From Desulfocapsa sp. (GTDB lineage: Bacteria > Desulfobacterota > Desulfobulbia > Desulfobulbales > Desulfocapsaceae), in contig VMSP01000063.1 of the NCBI GenBank assembly GCA_013792135.1, positions 1-42,296 on the forward strand: a stretch of 42,296 nt of DNA, read 5' to 3'. The position numbers and the translations under genes were made by a program. A model generated the notes under the pieces. It made no database searches. It saw only the letters and a program-made list of their open reading frames with translations, and was not told the origin of the DNA. Below, piece after piece: positions 7,933 through 17,414 of this stretch. How positions within the stretch are numbered: position 1 is the stretch's first letter; every line of letters starts with the position of its first letter.

Positions 7933-9591
7933 ATGATACGGCAACGTTTAAAACAAGTTATTGACGCCTGTTTCGAGCAGGGGGTCAGGGCGGGCAAGTG
8001 GTCAGCGGATTTGGCCGGGAAGTATACGGTGGAAGTTCCTAAACGGGAAGGCCAGGGAGATTTTTCCACTAACATGGCGCTCATCCTTGCCGGTACCCAA
8101 AAAAGTAATCCGCGACAGATCGCAACTCAGTTGGTTGCCCTTCTTGAACAAGAGGCGGAACTCATCGATCATCTGGAAATTGCCGGTCCCGGCTTTGTCA
8201 ATATCTTCTTGAAGACCGGAGTATGGCAACAAACTCTTTTTCCCGTACTGGAACAGCGAAGCGGGTTTGGTCTTTCCACCATCGGCCAAGGCAAAAGAGT
8301 CATGGTGGAGTTTGTCAGCGCCAATCCCACCGGTCCTCTCAGTATCGGTCATGGCCGCCAGGCAATCCTGGGCGATGCCATTGCCCGCCTGCTGACGGCC
8401 ACTGGTCATGATGTCTTCCGTGAATATTATTTTAATGATGCCGGACGACAGATGCGAGTGCTAGGCGAGTCCACCCGGGCCAGATACCTGGAACTGCTTG
8501 GACTGCCCAGCGAGTTCCCGGAAGATGGCTATCAAGGAGATTATATCCAGGATATTGCCAGGGAGATGATTGCAGAGTATGGAGACTCCCTCAAAGACAA
8601 TGCAGATGTCCTCCCCTTCACCAAGAAGGCCAAAGATCTAATTTTCAAGGATATCTCCGGAACTCTTGAGCGAATGGGAATCGTCTTTGACAACTATTTC
8701 AACGAACACACCCTTTACGAAGATGGCCATGTGGACTCAGTGGTCGCTGAGCTCAGAGGAAAAGGTCTGGTCTATGAAAAAGAGGGCGCTACCTGGTTCA
8801 AGACCACTGAATTTGGCCAGGATCAGGATCGAGTCATCATCAAGAGTACAGGCGAGCCCACCTACCGTCTGCCTGATATTGCCTATCACCGTGAAAAATG
8901 CCGGCGTAACTTTGACTGGCTGATCAATGTATTCGGCTCCGATCATATTGCCACAGTCCCTGACGTCCTGGCCGGGGTGCGAGCCCTTGGATATGATGAC
9001 TCCAAGGTGACAGTAGTACTTCATCAGTTTGTAACCCTGACCCGTGATGGCAAACAGGTAAAGATGTCTACCCGCAAGGCGACCTTTGTCACTGTCGACG
9101 AACTCCTTGACGAGGTTGGGGTTGATGTGGCCCGCTTCTTTTTCATGATGCGCAAGGCCGACAGTCAACTTGAGTTTGACCTGGACTTAGCCACCAAAGA
9201 GAGTCAGGAAAATCCTGTCTATTATGTGCAATATGCCCATGCCAGGATCTGCTCCATCCTGCGTCAGGCCGAAGAAAAGGGTGTAAAAAAACTTCCCGTG
9301 CAGGATGTCGATATCTCCCTGCTTGCTGAACCGGAGGAACTGCAGCTATTGAAGAGCATGGCAGCCTTTCCGGCCATGATCGAAGACGCGGCGCTCGATC
9401 TTGCCCCCCATCGGGTCATCTTTTTCCTGATGGATCTTGCAGGGCAGTTTCATAGCTACTATAACAAGCATAAAGTCATTACCGATAGCATTGAGCTCAG
9501 CCAATCCAGGCTCTGCCTGATAGAGGCCTTGCAGGTGGTCTTCCAGAACGGACTGCGAATCGTCGGCTTGACCGCCCCTGAAGAGATGTAA
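7933..9591 (+). CDS. argS: Arginyl-tRNA synthetase
   Basis: This class I aminoacyl-tRNA synthetase charges tRNA(Arg). The 552-residue product has the N-terminal Add-1 domain, the catalytic signature NPTGPLSIGHGRQA (131-144), the KMSKS-equivalent KMSTR near residue 377 and a C-terminal helical DALR anticodon domain. The first His of the usual HxGH is Ser137 here. Variation at that position is known in some ArgRS lineages as far as I recall, so I do not read it as inactivation. It begins 17 nt after alr. Confidence 0.95.
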   Translation: MIRQRLKQVIDACFEQGVRAGKWSADLAGKYTVEVPKREGQGDFSTNMALILAGTQKSNPRQIATQLVALLEQEAELIDHLEIAGPGFVNIFLKTGVWQQTLFPVLEQRSGFGLSTIGQGKRVMVEFVSANPTGPLSIGHGRQAILGDAIARLLTATGHDVFREYYFNDAGRQMRVLGESTRARYLELLGLPSEFPEDGYQGDYIQDIAREMIAEYGDSLKDNADVLPFTKKAKDLIFKDISGTLERMGIVFDNYFNEHTLYEDGHVDSVVAELRGKGLVYEKEGATWFKTTEFGQDQDRVIIKSTGEPTYRLPDIAYHREKCRRNFDWLINVFGSDHIATVPDVLAGVRALGYDDSKVTVVLHQFVTLTRDGKQVKMSTRKATFVTVDELLDEVGVDVARFFFMMRKADSQLEFDLDLATKESQENPVYYVQYAHARICSILRQAEEKGVKKLPVQDVDISLLAEPEELQLLKSMAAFPAMIEDAALDLAPHRVIFFLMDLAGQFHSYYNKHKVITDSIELSQSRLCLIEALQVVFQNGLRIVGLTAPEEM

Positions 9592-9606
9592 CAGGACTGT
9601 TGAAGA

Positions 9607-9810
9607 ATGGCCGGAACACCTCGGAAAAAGGTAAAAAAGATCAAATTTGAGCTGACGCCCAGTGCTATTACTGGCGTGGGAGTGGTCTGTTTCTGTATCT
9701 TTTTATGGATGTTTCTGCTGGGCGTCTGGACAGGAGAATCCTTACTACGACCTTCACAATCAGGGAAGAGTGAGGTCAGCAAAATCGTGTTCCTCAAGAA
9801 AACAGATTAG
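9607..9810 (+). CDS. Small single-helix membrane protein, SPOR-protein-like N-terminus
   Basis: The 67-residue product has a Lys-rich N-terminus (RKKVKKIK), one transmembrane helix at about 21-43 ending GVWTG, and a short polar tail. From memory this resembles the membrane anchor of SPOR-domain proteins encoded after argS in related bacteria, but no SPOR domain follows. It may be a shortened version or an independent small protein. It lies 15 nt after argS and 61 nt before the acetyltransferase. A weak ribosome site lowers confidence. Confidence 0.55.
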   Translation: MAGTPRKKVKKIKFELTPSAITGVGVVCFCIFLWMFLLGVWTGESLLRPSQSGKSEVSKIVFLKKTD

Positions 9811-9871
9811 CAGCTTTAGCTTTTTAAGATAAACAACAAGACAGATAAGAGCAACTGGACAGATACAACCG

Positions 9872-10351
9872 ATGGAACCAATACAATCAATAATACGCAA
9901 CGTGCGCATGGACGACGTGAAAACAATCCACTCCCTGCTCAATCATTTTGCGGCAAAGGGACTGTTGCTCGGTCGTTCCATCAGTTCACTGTATGACCAT
10001 CTGCGTGACTTTATTGTGCTCACCAACGAGGCAGGTGAAATCCTTGGTGTCTGTGCCCTGCAGATCAGCTGGGAAAATCTGGCTGAGATCAGGTCACTGG
10101 CTGTCAAAGAGGACTTTCAAGGACAGGGCTTAGGGGCACAACTGGTCCAGGCCTGCCTGCGAGAGGCCAAGAAACTTGAAATTGAGAAGATCTTTACCTT
10201 GACCTATCAAGCAGGGTTCTTCCGTAAGCAGGGGTTTACTGATATTGATAAGCGGGACCTGCCCCACAAGATTTGGAGCGACTGCCTCCATTGCCATAAG
10301 TTTCCTGACTGTGATGAGGAAGCGCTGGTCTTCACCATGAATTCAAAATAA
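9872..10351 (+). CDS. GNAT N-acetyltransferase, short ArgA-type
   Basis: The 159-residue single-domain GNAT protein has the acetyl-CoA loop QGQGLG at 83-88 and conserved SLAV in strand 4. It resembles short-form N-acetylglutamate synthases of deltaproteobacteria, which would make it the first enzyme of arginine synthesis. A C-terminal cluster (C138, C141, C147) with H140 and H142 could bind a metal. No arg gene is adjacent except argS, so the assignment is moderate. It ends 11 nt before secA. Confidence 0.75.
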   Translation: MEPIQSIIRNVRMDDVKTIHSLLNHFAAKGLLLGRSISSLYDHLRDFIVLTNEAGEILGVCALQISWENLAEIRSLAVKEDFQGQGLGAQLVQACLREAKKLEIEKIFTLTYQAGFFRKQGFTDIDKRDLPHKIWSDCLHCHKFPDCDEEALVFTMNSK

Positions 10352-10362
10352 AAGAAATTGAC

Positions 10363-12921
10363 ATGATTGGAAAATTACTGACAAAAGTATTCGGCAGCAC
10401 CAATGATCGGGCGCTAAAACAGATCGTCCCTCTGATAAACCGTATTAATGAACTTGAAGATTCCCTTCTGACCCTCGATGACGCTGAGCTTGCCGCCAAA
10501 ACCGTCGCTTTTAAAGAACGATTGGCCAAAGGTGAGCCCCTGGATGACCTCCTCCCTGAATCCTTTGCAGTGATGCGTGAGACTGCAAAACGTGTCCTCG
10601 GGGAGAGGCATTATGATGTGCAGCTCATAGGCGGGGTCATTCTGCATCAGGGCAAGATTGCCGAGATGAAGACCGGTGAGGGCAAGACCCTGACCTCAAC
10701 CCTTCCCACGTATCTCAATTCCCTCACCGGAAAAGGGGTACACCTGGTAACCGTCAACGATTATCTTGCCGCTCGGGATGCTGAATGGATGGGCAAGGTG
10801 TATCAATTTCTGGGACTCAGCGTTGGGAAAATTGTTCATGGTATGGATGATAACGAACGCCGGGAAGCCTATGGCGCTGATGTGACCTATGGAACCAATA
10901 ATGAGTTCGGTTTCGATTATCTGCGCGACAATATGAAATTTGAGCTGACTGATTTCTGTCAGCGCGGATTTAATTACGCCATTGTCGATGAGGTGGACTC
11001 CATCCTCATTGATGAGGCCAGAACCCCGCTTATCATCTCCGGCCCGGCAGAGATTTCGACAGAACTCTATGTCAATGTTGACAAGATCATGTCCCATTTC
11101 CATGCGGATGAACATTTTATCGTTGATGAAAAGGCCAAACAGGCGGCCTTGACTGAAGAAGGCGTTGCCTTAGGCGAAGAACTCCTTGAAGTTGAGAATC
11201 TGTACGATCCTTCCAGCATAGAACAACTGCATCATCTAACCCAGGCCTTAAAGGCCCATGCCCTTTTTCAGCGTGACGTCGATTATATCGTCAAAGATGG
11301 CGAGGTCATCATCGTCGATGAGTTTACCGGCCGCACCATGGAGGGCAGGCGCTACAGTGATGGCCTGCATCAGGCACTTGAGGCCAAAGAACATGTCGCC
11401 ATACAAAAAGAGAATCAGACTCTTGCCTCCATCACCTTCCAGAATTATTTCCGCATGTACGACAAACTCTCGGGAATGACCGGAACAGCAGACACCGAGG
11501 CCCCGGAGTTCAAAAAGATCTATGATCTGAGCGTCATCATCATGCCCACCAATCAACCCATGATCCGCACAGATTTTCCTGATGTGATCTATAAGAATGA
11601 GGCGGCAAAATATCGGGCAGTAGTGCAGGAGATCAAGAATCTGCACGCCAAAGGACAGCCGGTCCTGGTGGGAACCATCTCCATTGATGTATCCGAAAAG
11701 ATTTCTAAGATGTTGCAGAAAGGAAAGGTCCCCCATGAGGTGCTCAATGCCAAACAGCATGATCGTGAGGCCGAGATTATCGCCGGTGCCGGACAACTTG
11801 GCAAGGTAACCATTGCCACCAACATGGCCGGCCGCGGCACCGATATCAAGCTGGGAGAAGGCGTGCGCGAAGTGGGCGGCCTCCATATCCTTGGTACCTC
11901 CCGCCATGAATCTCGCCGCATTGACAACCAGCTGCGAGGGCGATCCGGACGTCAGGGTGACCCCGGATCTTCACGTTTTTACCTCTCGCTTGAGGACGAC
12001 CTGCTCCGCATCTTCGGTTCAGGAAGGATCTCCGGGATCATGGACAAACTTGGCATGGAAGAGGATGAACCCATTGAACATAACATGATCTCCAAGGCCA
12101 TTGAAAATGCCCAACGCAAGGTGGAGGGACATAACTTTGATATCCGTAAACATCTGCTCGAGTATGACGATGTCATGAACAAGCAGCGTGAGGTTATCTA
12201 CCGCCAGCGGCGTGAGGTCCTGGCTGGTGAAGATCTTGTCGAGGTTGTAAAAAACATGATTTCTGATCTGCTCGAGACCGTGGTGGAGGATTTCTCCCAG
12301 GAGCGGCGTGCCTCTGAAGATTGGGACTGGAAAGATTTTGACGTACGAATGCTGGAAACCTTCAACATTCAACCGGAATGGAGCGAAGCGGATCGTACCG
12401 GTATGGACAAAGACAGCTTCCGGGAAAAATTACGCGAACTGATCTTCAATGCATACGCTGCTCAGGAACAACGCAATAGTGTGCCGGTCCAGCGACATCT
12501 GGAACGGGTAGTGCTGTTACAGATGGTTGACAATCTGTGGAAAGACCACCTGTTATCCATGGATCACCTGAAACAGGGAATCGGGCTCAGGGGCTATGGC
12601 CAGAAAAATCCTTTGAATGAATATAAGCGGGAAGGATTTGACCTGTTTATGCGCATGATTGAGATGGTCAAGGAACAGACGGTTTCCACCCTGATGCGAG
12701 TTCACGTTGTCCAAGAAGACGAAGTTGAACGTCTGGAAGAAGAACACCGCAGACGTCAGGCCCAGGAGATACAGTTAAACATGGGAGCTGCCGGGGTAAA
12801 GGAAGCAGAACCCGCCCCTCAAAAACCTGTAAAACGAGAAATTGACAAGATAGGCCGAAATGCGGACTGCCCATGCGGTTCCGGCAAAAAATATAAAAAA
12901 TGTTGCGGTCAACCCCAATAG
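10363..12921 (+). CDS. secA: Protein translocase ATPase SecA
   Basis: SecA drives preprotein export through SecYEG. The 852-residue protein has Walker A MKTGEGKT (about 104-111), DEVD Walker B ([14 protein letters not shown]), the peptide cross-linking domain, the second nucleotide-binding fold with [11 protein letters not shown] and [10 protein letters not shown], the helical scaffold and a C-terminal zinc-binding tail [14 protein letters not shown]. That tail contacts SecB and phospholipid in other bacteria. All core elements are intact. Confidence 0.98.
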   Translation: MIGKLLTKVFGSTNDRALKQIVPLINRINELEDSLLTLDDAELAAKTVAFKERLAKGEPLDDLLPESFAVMRETAKRVLGERHYDVQLIGGVILHQGKIAEMKTGEGKTLTSTLPTYLNSLTGKGVHLVTVNDYLAARDAEWMGKVYQFLGLSVGKIVHGMDDNERREAYGADVTYGTNNEFGFDYLRDNMKFELTDFCQRGFNYAIVDEVDSILIDEARTPLIISGPAEISTELYVNVDKIMSHFHADEHFIVDEKAKQAALTEEGVALGEELLEVENLYDPSSIEQLHHLTQALKAHALFQRDVDYIVKDGEVIIVDEFTGRTMEGRRYSDGLHQALEAKEHVAIQKENQTLASITFQNYFRMYDKLSGMTGTADTEAPEFKKIYDLSVIIMPTNQPMIRTDFPDVIYKNEAAKYRAVVQEIKNLHAKGQPVLVGTISIDVSEKISKMLQKGKVPHEVLNAKQHDREAEIIAGAGQLGKVTIATNMAGRGTDIKLGEGVREVGGLHILGTSRHESRRIDNQLRGRSGRQGDPGSSRFYLSLEDDLLRIFGSGRISGIMDKLGMEEDEPIEHNMISKAIENAQRKVEGHNFDIRKHLLEYDDVMNKQREVIYRQRREVLAGEDLVEVVKNMISDLLETVVEDFSQERRASEDWDWKDFDVRMLETFNIQPEWSEADRTGMDKDSFREKLRELIFNAYAAQEQRNSVPVQRHLERVVLLQMVDNLWKDHLLSMDHLKQGIGLRGYGQKNPLNEYKREGFDLFMRMIEMVKEQTVSTLMRVHVVQEDEVERLEEEHRRRQAQEIQLNMGAAGVKEAEPAPQKPVKREIDKIGRNADCPCGSGKKYKKCCGQPQ

Positions 12922-13002
12922 GCGATCGGAAAAGAATAGTCAAAATTATATTTAACCCTGATAGCACAAAACTTTTTAAATCATTTTCAAGGGAACACGC
13001 AT

Positions 13003-14175
13003 ATGGCAAAGAATGTAGGCATTCTCACAGCAGGCGGTGACTGCCCAGGTCTCAACGCGGCCATCCGGGCCATCGGTAAGGGCGGCATGAAAACCAATAT
13101 GCGGGTAATCGGCTTTCGTGACGGTTTTCGCGGGTTGATGGAAAACAGATTTGTGCCGCTGGAAGGTGAATCGATGATAGGGTTGTTAACCCTTGGCGGA
13201 ACCATTCTTGGCACCAGTCGTGACAAACCGCACAAGATGCCGGTGGACGGAACCCTGATGGACATGACTGACGTTATTGTTGACAATTACCATCATCACC
13301 ACCTTGATGCTCTGGTCTGCATTGGCGGCGGTGGAACCCAGAAAAACGCCTATCGCCTGGCGCAAAAGGGTCTCAACATCATCACTCTGCCTAAAACCAT
13401 TGATAATGACGTGGCCATGACCGATATTACCTTTGGTTATGACACAGCTCTGTCCATTGCAACCGAGGCCATCGACCGCCTTCATTCTACTGCCCACAGC
13501 CATCATCGTATTATTGTCGTCGAGATCATGGGCCATAAGGCTGGCTGGCTGGGACTTGGCGCCGGTCTTGCCAGCGGTGCCGACGTTATCCTTATCCCCG
13601 AAATCCCTTACGATATTCAACTGGTGGCTAATGCCATCGATAAACGTGTGCAACGGGGACGCAACTTCAGCATTGTGGCCGTCTCTGAAGGAGCACTCTC
13701 ACTTGAAGAGCACAAAACATTATCTTCTCTTCTCAATAAAAAAGAAAAAGCCAAGGCACAGGATGATAAAAAATTGATGTGCCAAGTAACCACTGAGCTG
13801 GCCGAGTTTGAGGAAAAACGAGCCAACCATACCCTGAATCTGGCACGCATGCTGGAGGAATTAACCGGACTCGAGGCCAGACTGACCATTCTTGGTCATC
13901 TCCAACGAGGCGGCACACCGTCAGCTGCAGACCGAGTGCTGTCCACCAAGCTGGGCACCGCCTGTGTCCGTCTGATCGAGGAAGGGATTTTCGGGGTGAT
14001 GGTCGCGGTGCAAGGACGAAGAGTTGTGACTGTACCGCTGAAAGAAGTGGTCAACAAACGGAAGGTTGTACCGTTGGATCATGCCTGGATTGAATCAGCC
14101 CGCAGCGTGGGTACCTGCCTGGGTGATTGCCGCTCAGATAAGGTAGTTTCTAGGAAGGAAAAGAGAGGCCGGTAA
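13003..14175 (+). CDS. 6-phosphofructokinase, GGGGT/PKTIDND clade
   Basis: PFK phosphorylates fructose 6-phosphate. The 390-residue protein has [13 protein letters not shown] (6-18), GGGGT (108-112) and PKTIDND (130-136) with the catalytic Asp134. In the Escherichia coli enzyme the equivalent loop is GGDGS, where Asp binds magnesium; here it is Gly. Lys131 is the residue typical of PPi-dependent and group III enzymes, while the last Gly of GGGG is typical of ATP users. Donor specificity is therefore uncertain. A charged insertion at about 240-280 and the loop [13 protein letters not shown] set this clade apart. A monocistronic unit with its own terminator seems likely. Confidence 0.88.
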   Translation: MAKNVGILTAGGDCPGLNAAIRAIGKGGMKTNMRVIGFRDGFRGLMENRFVPLEGESMIGLLTLGGTILGTSRDKPHKMPVDGTLMDMTDVIVDNYHHHHLDALVCIGGGGTQKNAYRLAQKGLNIITLPKTIDNDVAMTDITFGYDTALSIATEAIDRLHSTAHSHHRIIVVEIMGHKAGWLGLGAGLASGADVILIPEIPYDIQLVANAIDKRVQRGRNFSIVAVSEGALSLEEHKTLSSLLNKKEKAKAQDDKKLMCQVTTELAEFEEKRANHTLNLARMLEELTGLEARLTILGHLQRGGTPSAADRVLSTKLGTACVRLIEEGIFGVMVAVQGRRVVTVPLKEVVNKRKVVPLDHAWIESARSVGTCLGDCRSDKVVSRKEKRGR

Positions 14176-14205
14176 ATTAAACAAACCGGCTTCTCTTTTA
14201 TTTTG
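14161..14205. terminator. Bidirectional terminator between pfk and ppk2
   Basis: A 13-bp stem with one mismatch (14161-14173 with 14185-14197) is followed by TTTATTTTG on the plus strand. The minus-strand gene upstream of it converges here, so it can serve both. The stem overlaps the last codons of pfk. Confidence 0.75.
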
Positions 14206-14219
14206 TGTTATCGTATTCT

Positions 14220-15119
14220 TTACCCATGCAGTTTTTCAGGTGTCAGCAGATTTTCTTGCATATGCTGCAGTTCATCAATCCCAGAGACAATAATCTTCGG
14301 ATCAGGATTCAAATCTTTTTCCGGCAGCTTGTTGGGATACTCCATTGATGAAAGGATGAACTTCATGCAGTTGATCCGTGCCATCTTCTTGTTATCTGAA
14401 CGGATAATGGTCCAAGGCGAAAGAGATCGATTCGTCTCCGACAACATCTGAAATTTACGGATGGAATACTGATCCCAGTACTCCTGGGCCAGGTTGTCGA
14501 CGGGTGAAAGTTTATACTGTTTCAACGGATCAACCTTTCTGGAATCAAACCGCTCCTTCTGTATCTCTCTGGAAACAGAAAAATAAAACTTGAACAGTTT
14601 TATTCCGTCTTTCACCAGTAGCTCTTCCACCATCGGCACATCTTTGAGAAATCGTTTATTCTGCTCATCCGTACAAAATCCCATAACCGGTTCAACCATA
14701 GCCCGATTGTACCAGCTGCGATCAAAGAGCACAATTTCACCGGCATGGGGAAATTCTTCAATATAGCGTTGAAAATACCACTGACTCTGCTCAGTTTCAT
14801 TCGGTTTTGTCAAGGCCACCACTCTCGCATTCCGTGGATTCAGATTATTGATAATCCGCTGGATGGTGCCTCCCTTCCCCGCTGCGTCCCGTCCCTCAAA
14901 AATGGCCAGAATCCGTTCCCCGCTCTGCTGCATATGCTGCTGCAGTTTCATCAACTCGATCTGCAGAGTTTTTAATTCTGCCTCATACTCCAGATCGCTT
15001 TCTTTTATCCAAACAGCAACACGGCCATTTTCTTCTTTGGCATCCTTATTCCTTATGGCTGTCCCCTCATGAAGCTTAACCTGCTGTTTTTCATTGCTCT
15101 TTTTATTATTTATTACCAT
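14220..15119 (-). CDS. ppk2: Polyphosphate kinase 2, proximal copy
   Basis: PPK2 enzymes move phosphate between polyphosphate and nucleotides. The 299-residue protein is a single-domain (class I-like) PPK2 with Walker A GRDAAGKGGTI, the lid/Walker B segment LFDRSWYNRAMVEPVMGFC and the QKERFDSRKVDPLKQYKLSP region. The N-terminal ~50 residues are charged. It is the second gene of a tandem pair; the other copy starts at 16171 and shares the core motifs. Nucleotide preference cannot be read with confidence. Confidence 0.93.
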   Translation of the reverse strand: MVINNKKSNEKQQVKLHEGTAIRNKDAKEENGRVAVWIKESDLEYEAELKTLQIELMKLQQHMQQSGERILAIFEGRDAAGKGGTIQRIINNLNPRNARVVALTKPNETEQSQWYFQRYIEEFPHAGEIVLFDRSWYNRAMVEPVMGFCTDEQNKRFLKDVPMVEELLVKDGIKLFKFYFSVSREIQKERFDSRKVDPLKQYKLSPVDNLAQEYWDQYSIRKFQMLSETNRSLSPWTIIRSDNKKMARINCMKFILSSMEYPNKLPEKDLNPDPKIIVSGIDELQHMQENLLTPEKLHG

Positions 15120-15199
15120 GGAGCATATATCCTTGCATGTCTTGGAGGAATAATAGAGAAAAAGTCGGCAAAGAGACAGAGCTCTTCAATAAAGTTTGT

Positions 15200-16171
15200 T
15201 CAACTGAGAGGGACACCGAATTCTTTTTCCTGTTTCAACATAATTCGTAATTCTTTTTCACCTGGAATAACAATTTCTGGATTTGGAGTAAAGTCCAGCG
15301 TTCTACTGCGTCCCCTGTATTTTACTGAACGGAGTATCAATTTCATGGTTTCCAACCTGGCAAGATGTTTATTGTCAGAACGGATGACCCACCAGCTTGA
15401 TTTTTTAGTATGGGTCTTCTGCAGGAGGATCTTTTTCTTTTCCGTAAACTCATTCCACAGTTCCTGCGCCTGCAGATCAACTTCACTTAGTTTCCATTGA
15501 CGTAGAGGATCATTTTTACGTCGTTCAAACCTTCTGGCCTGCTCCTCCTTGGTTACTGAAAAATAAAGTTTCAGGAGGATAGTTCTTCCAGCGTCCAGAA
15601 TAAAATTCTGTTCGTAGGTGGTTACCTTATGCAAAAAGCGATGATACTGTTCCTGGGAACAAAACCCCATAACAGGTTCTACCATGGCTCGATTATACCA
15701 GCTGCGATCAAAGAGCACAATTTCGCCAGCATGGGGAAATTGCTCAATATAGCGTTTCATATGCAATTCTGTCCTCTGCTCATCTGTCGGTTTTCCAAGG
15801 GCCTCGATCCGATATCGTTTTTCATTCATATATCGGGTAACGGCCCGGATTGTCCCTCCTTTCCCCGAAGCATCACGACCATCAAAAAGAATGATCATTT
15901 TTTTCCCGGTTCGTTCAAGATGGGCATGCATCTTGATCAGTTCAGCCTGAAAAGGTTTCAACTCTTCAGAATCACAAAATTTGATCAACGCTGAAGTAAC
16001 GATCTCTTCCTTGTGTCGCGCATTCAGACTGTCAAAACACTTACTGTTTATTTCGTCAGATGCATGTTCTTTGAGTTCGTTATCAAGATTTTTGATAAGC
16101 TGACGAATTATAGCTGTAGTTCCTTTTTTTTCTGAAATGACCGGTTGCTTTTTCTTGACAGGTGGGGACAT
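15200..16171 (-). CDS. ppk2: Polyphosphate kinase 2, distal copy
   Basis: This 323-residue PPK2 paralogue has Walker A GRDASGKGGTI, LFDRSWYNRAMVEPVMGFC and RRKNDPLRQWKLSEVD. The start ATG 16171 has AGGA 7 nt upstream. It is longer than its neighbour at the N-terminus, with a Lys-rich start. The 80-bp gap to the downstream copy and the same orientation suggest one transcript and an old tandem duplication. Divergence outside the active site suggests different nucleotide preference or regulation. Confidence 0.93.
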   Translation of the reverse strand: MSPPVKKKQPVISEKKGTTAIIRQLIKNLDNELKEHASDEINSKCFDSLNARHKEEIVTSALIKFCDSEELKPFQAELIKMHAHLERTGKKMIILFDGRDASGKGGTIRAVTRYMNEKRYRIEALGKPTDEQRTELHMKRYIEQFPHAGEIVLFDRSWYNRAMVEPVMGFCSQEQYHRFLHKVTTYEQNFILDAGRTILLKLYFSVTKEEQARRFERRKNDPLRQWKLSEVDLQAQELWNEFTEKKKILLQKTHTKKSSWWVIRSDNKHLARLETMKLILRSVKYRGRSRTLDFTPNPEIVIPGEKELRIMLKQEKEFGVPLS

Positions 16172-16611
16172 GATAAAATCCTAGGGAAGAGATAATAATA
16201 TGAAAGATATAACACTATTAAATATTTATACCATAGCAAAAAAAATACAGTAATTGCAAATAGTAAGTGAATCACAAGCAGCAATCTAATCTTATCCTGA
16301 TCAAATTCTAACAATACCCTCTTGTAACTTTTTAATATTAAACAACAAATGTAAAACACAACACAGTGACACACCATCACACTTTGAGCATAATTACATA
16401 CATCAGTTACCTGACGCCCTGACGACGAAAAGAAAAAAATGTACAATTTAATCGTAAAATTGGGTAATTATACCCATTTACTTTATTTTTTTCATCCGCT
16501 ACAGTTTAAAACATTAAACACTCCTGTGATTGTTGATTATGATTCAGATCCTCAGGGCAGGAGTACACATTTTCTCATAATGAGAAAAAAAATCGGTAAA
16601 AGAGGAAAAAA
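16172..16611. other. AT-rich intergenic region between divergent ppk2 and comEA-like genes
   Basis: No gene is supported in this 440-bp stretch. It must hold divergent promoters for the ppk2 pair (left) and the HhH protein (right). Small symmetric elements are CTCATAATGAG at 16574-16584 and 7-bp arms actcctg (16520) / caggagt (16558). Neither can be assigned to a regulator. Confidence 0.5.
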
Positions 16612-16863
16612 ATGTTAAAAAAAACTGCACTGTTTGTTTTTGCTCTACTTTTTCTGGTCAATTCTGCTTTTGCAGCCATTAATATCAATAAAGCCGACCA
16701 AACTGCGCTGGAGGCTCTACCCGGGGTTGGTACCGCAAAAGCGACTGCCATAATCGAATACCGCACCCAACATGGCAATTTTAAAACGAAGGAAGATCTG
16801 CTTCAGGTAAAAGGCATTGGTCCGAAAATGTTGGAAAAAATGCAGAGCGAGATTGAAATATAA
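16612..16863 (+). CDS. Exported helix-hairpin-helix protein, ComEA-like
   Basis: The 83-residue precursor has a signal peptide (1-21, cleavage after AFA) and one double-HhH domain with LPGVGTAKA and VKGIGPKML hairpins. In ComEA this domain binds incoming double-stranded DNA in the periplasm during uptake. Single-domain secreted versions are common in Gram-negative bacteria, and a DNA-uptake role is plausible given pilT. An A-rich AAGAGGAAAAAA ribosome site precedes the ATG. It is a single-gene unit closed by the hairpin at 16912. Confidence 0.88.
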   Translation: MLKKTALFVFALLFLVNSAFAAININKADQTALEALPGVGTAKATAIIEYRTQHGNFKTKEDLLQVKGIGPKMLEKMQSEIEI

Positions 16864-16911
16864 TACAATTTCATAAAGTTGTGCGAATCTTAAAAAAATC
16901 GCACTCCATAC

Positions 16912-16960
16912 GAAAATACAAAGGGCCTGACTTTATTAAAGTCAGGCCCTTTGTATTTTC
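16912..16960. terminator. Perfect 23-bp hairpin terminator
   Basis: Arms at 16912-16934 and 16938-16960 are fully complementary around a 3-nt loop (att). The A-rich left flank and T-rich right arm allow termination in either direction. It follows the HhH gene by 48 nt. Confidence 0.85.
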
Positions 16961-17111
16961 ACAGGAATTGATGGTAAAATAATTGAAAAAACTTTATGAA
17001 TGAACATACTATTGAATAAATCCATTACGATTAAAATCATCCTTAATAATATTCATAAACTAATCAAGGATCGTTTCAGCAGTAAATAAAACAACATAAA
17101 AGGAGAAGAAC

Positions 17112-17306
17112 ATGATAACAACAATAAAAATTAAAGGCATGAGCTGTCAGCACTGTGTAGGTTCTACCAAAAAAGCACTCGAAGCCATACCAGGGATTTC
17201 CAATGTCCAGATAAATCTGGAAAAAGGAGAAGCGACATTCGATGGCAAGGTAGATAGCCAAACAGTAAATGAAGCCATCACCAAGATTGGTTTTGAAGTA
17301 ATTTAG
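17112..17306 (+). CDS. CopZ-like heavy-metal-associated protein
   Basis: The 64-residue protein is a complete HMA domain with the metal motif GMSCQHC (9-15) and beta-alpha-beta-beta-alpha-beta pattern. Such proteins ferry Cu(I) or related soft metals in the cytoplasm, or occasionally mercury. AGGAGA lies 7 nt before the ATG. No copper ATPase is nearby; the next gene is a sensor kinase. Metal identity is an inference. Confidence 0.9.
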   Translation: MITTIKIKGMSCQHCVGSTKKALEAIPGISNVQINLEKGEATFDGKVDSQTVNEAITKIGFEVI

Positions 17307-17414
17307 TAACTATCAAAATTCAGAGAAGAGAGTATTCTAGGCCTCACCTATGTCACAGCAAAAAACATGGGCACAATGTTATGAAGCCAAAAAGCATTCC
17401 CCCATATCAACACT

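Noticed and set aside
14203-15500. Plus-strand open frames opposite the ppk2 genes
   Set aside because: They are reverse-complement shadows of strongly conserved PPK2 coding sequence.
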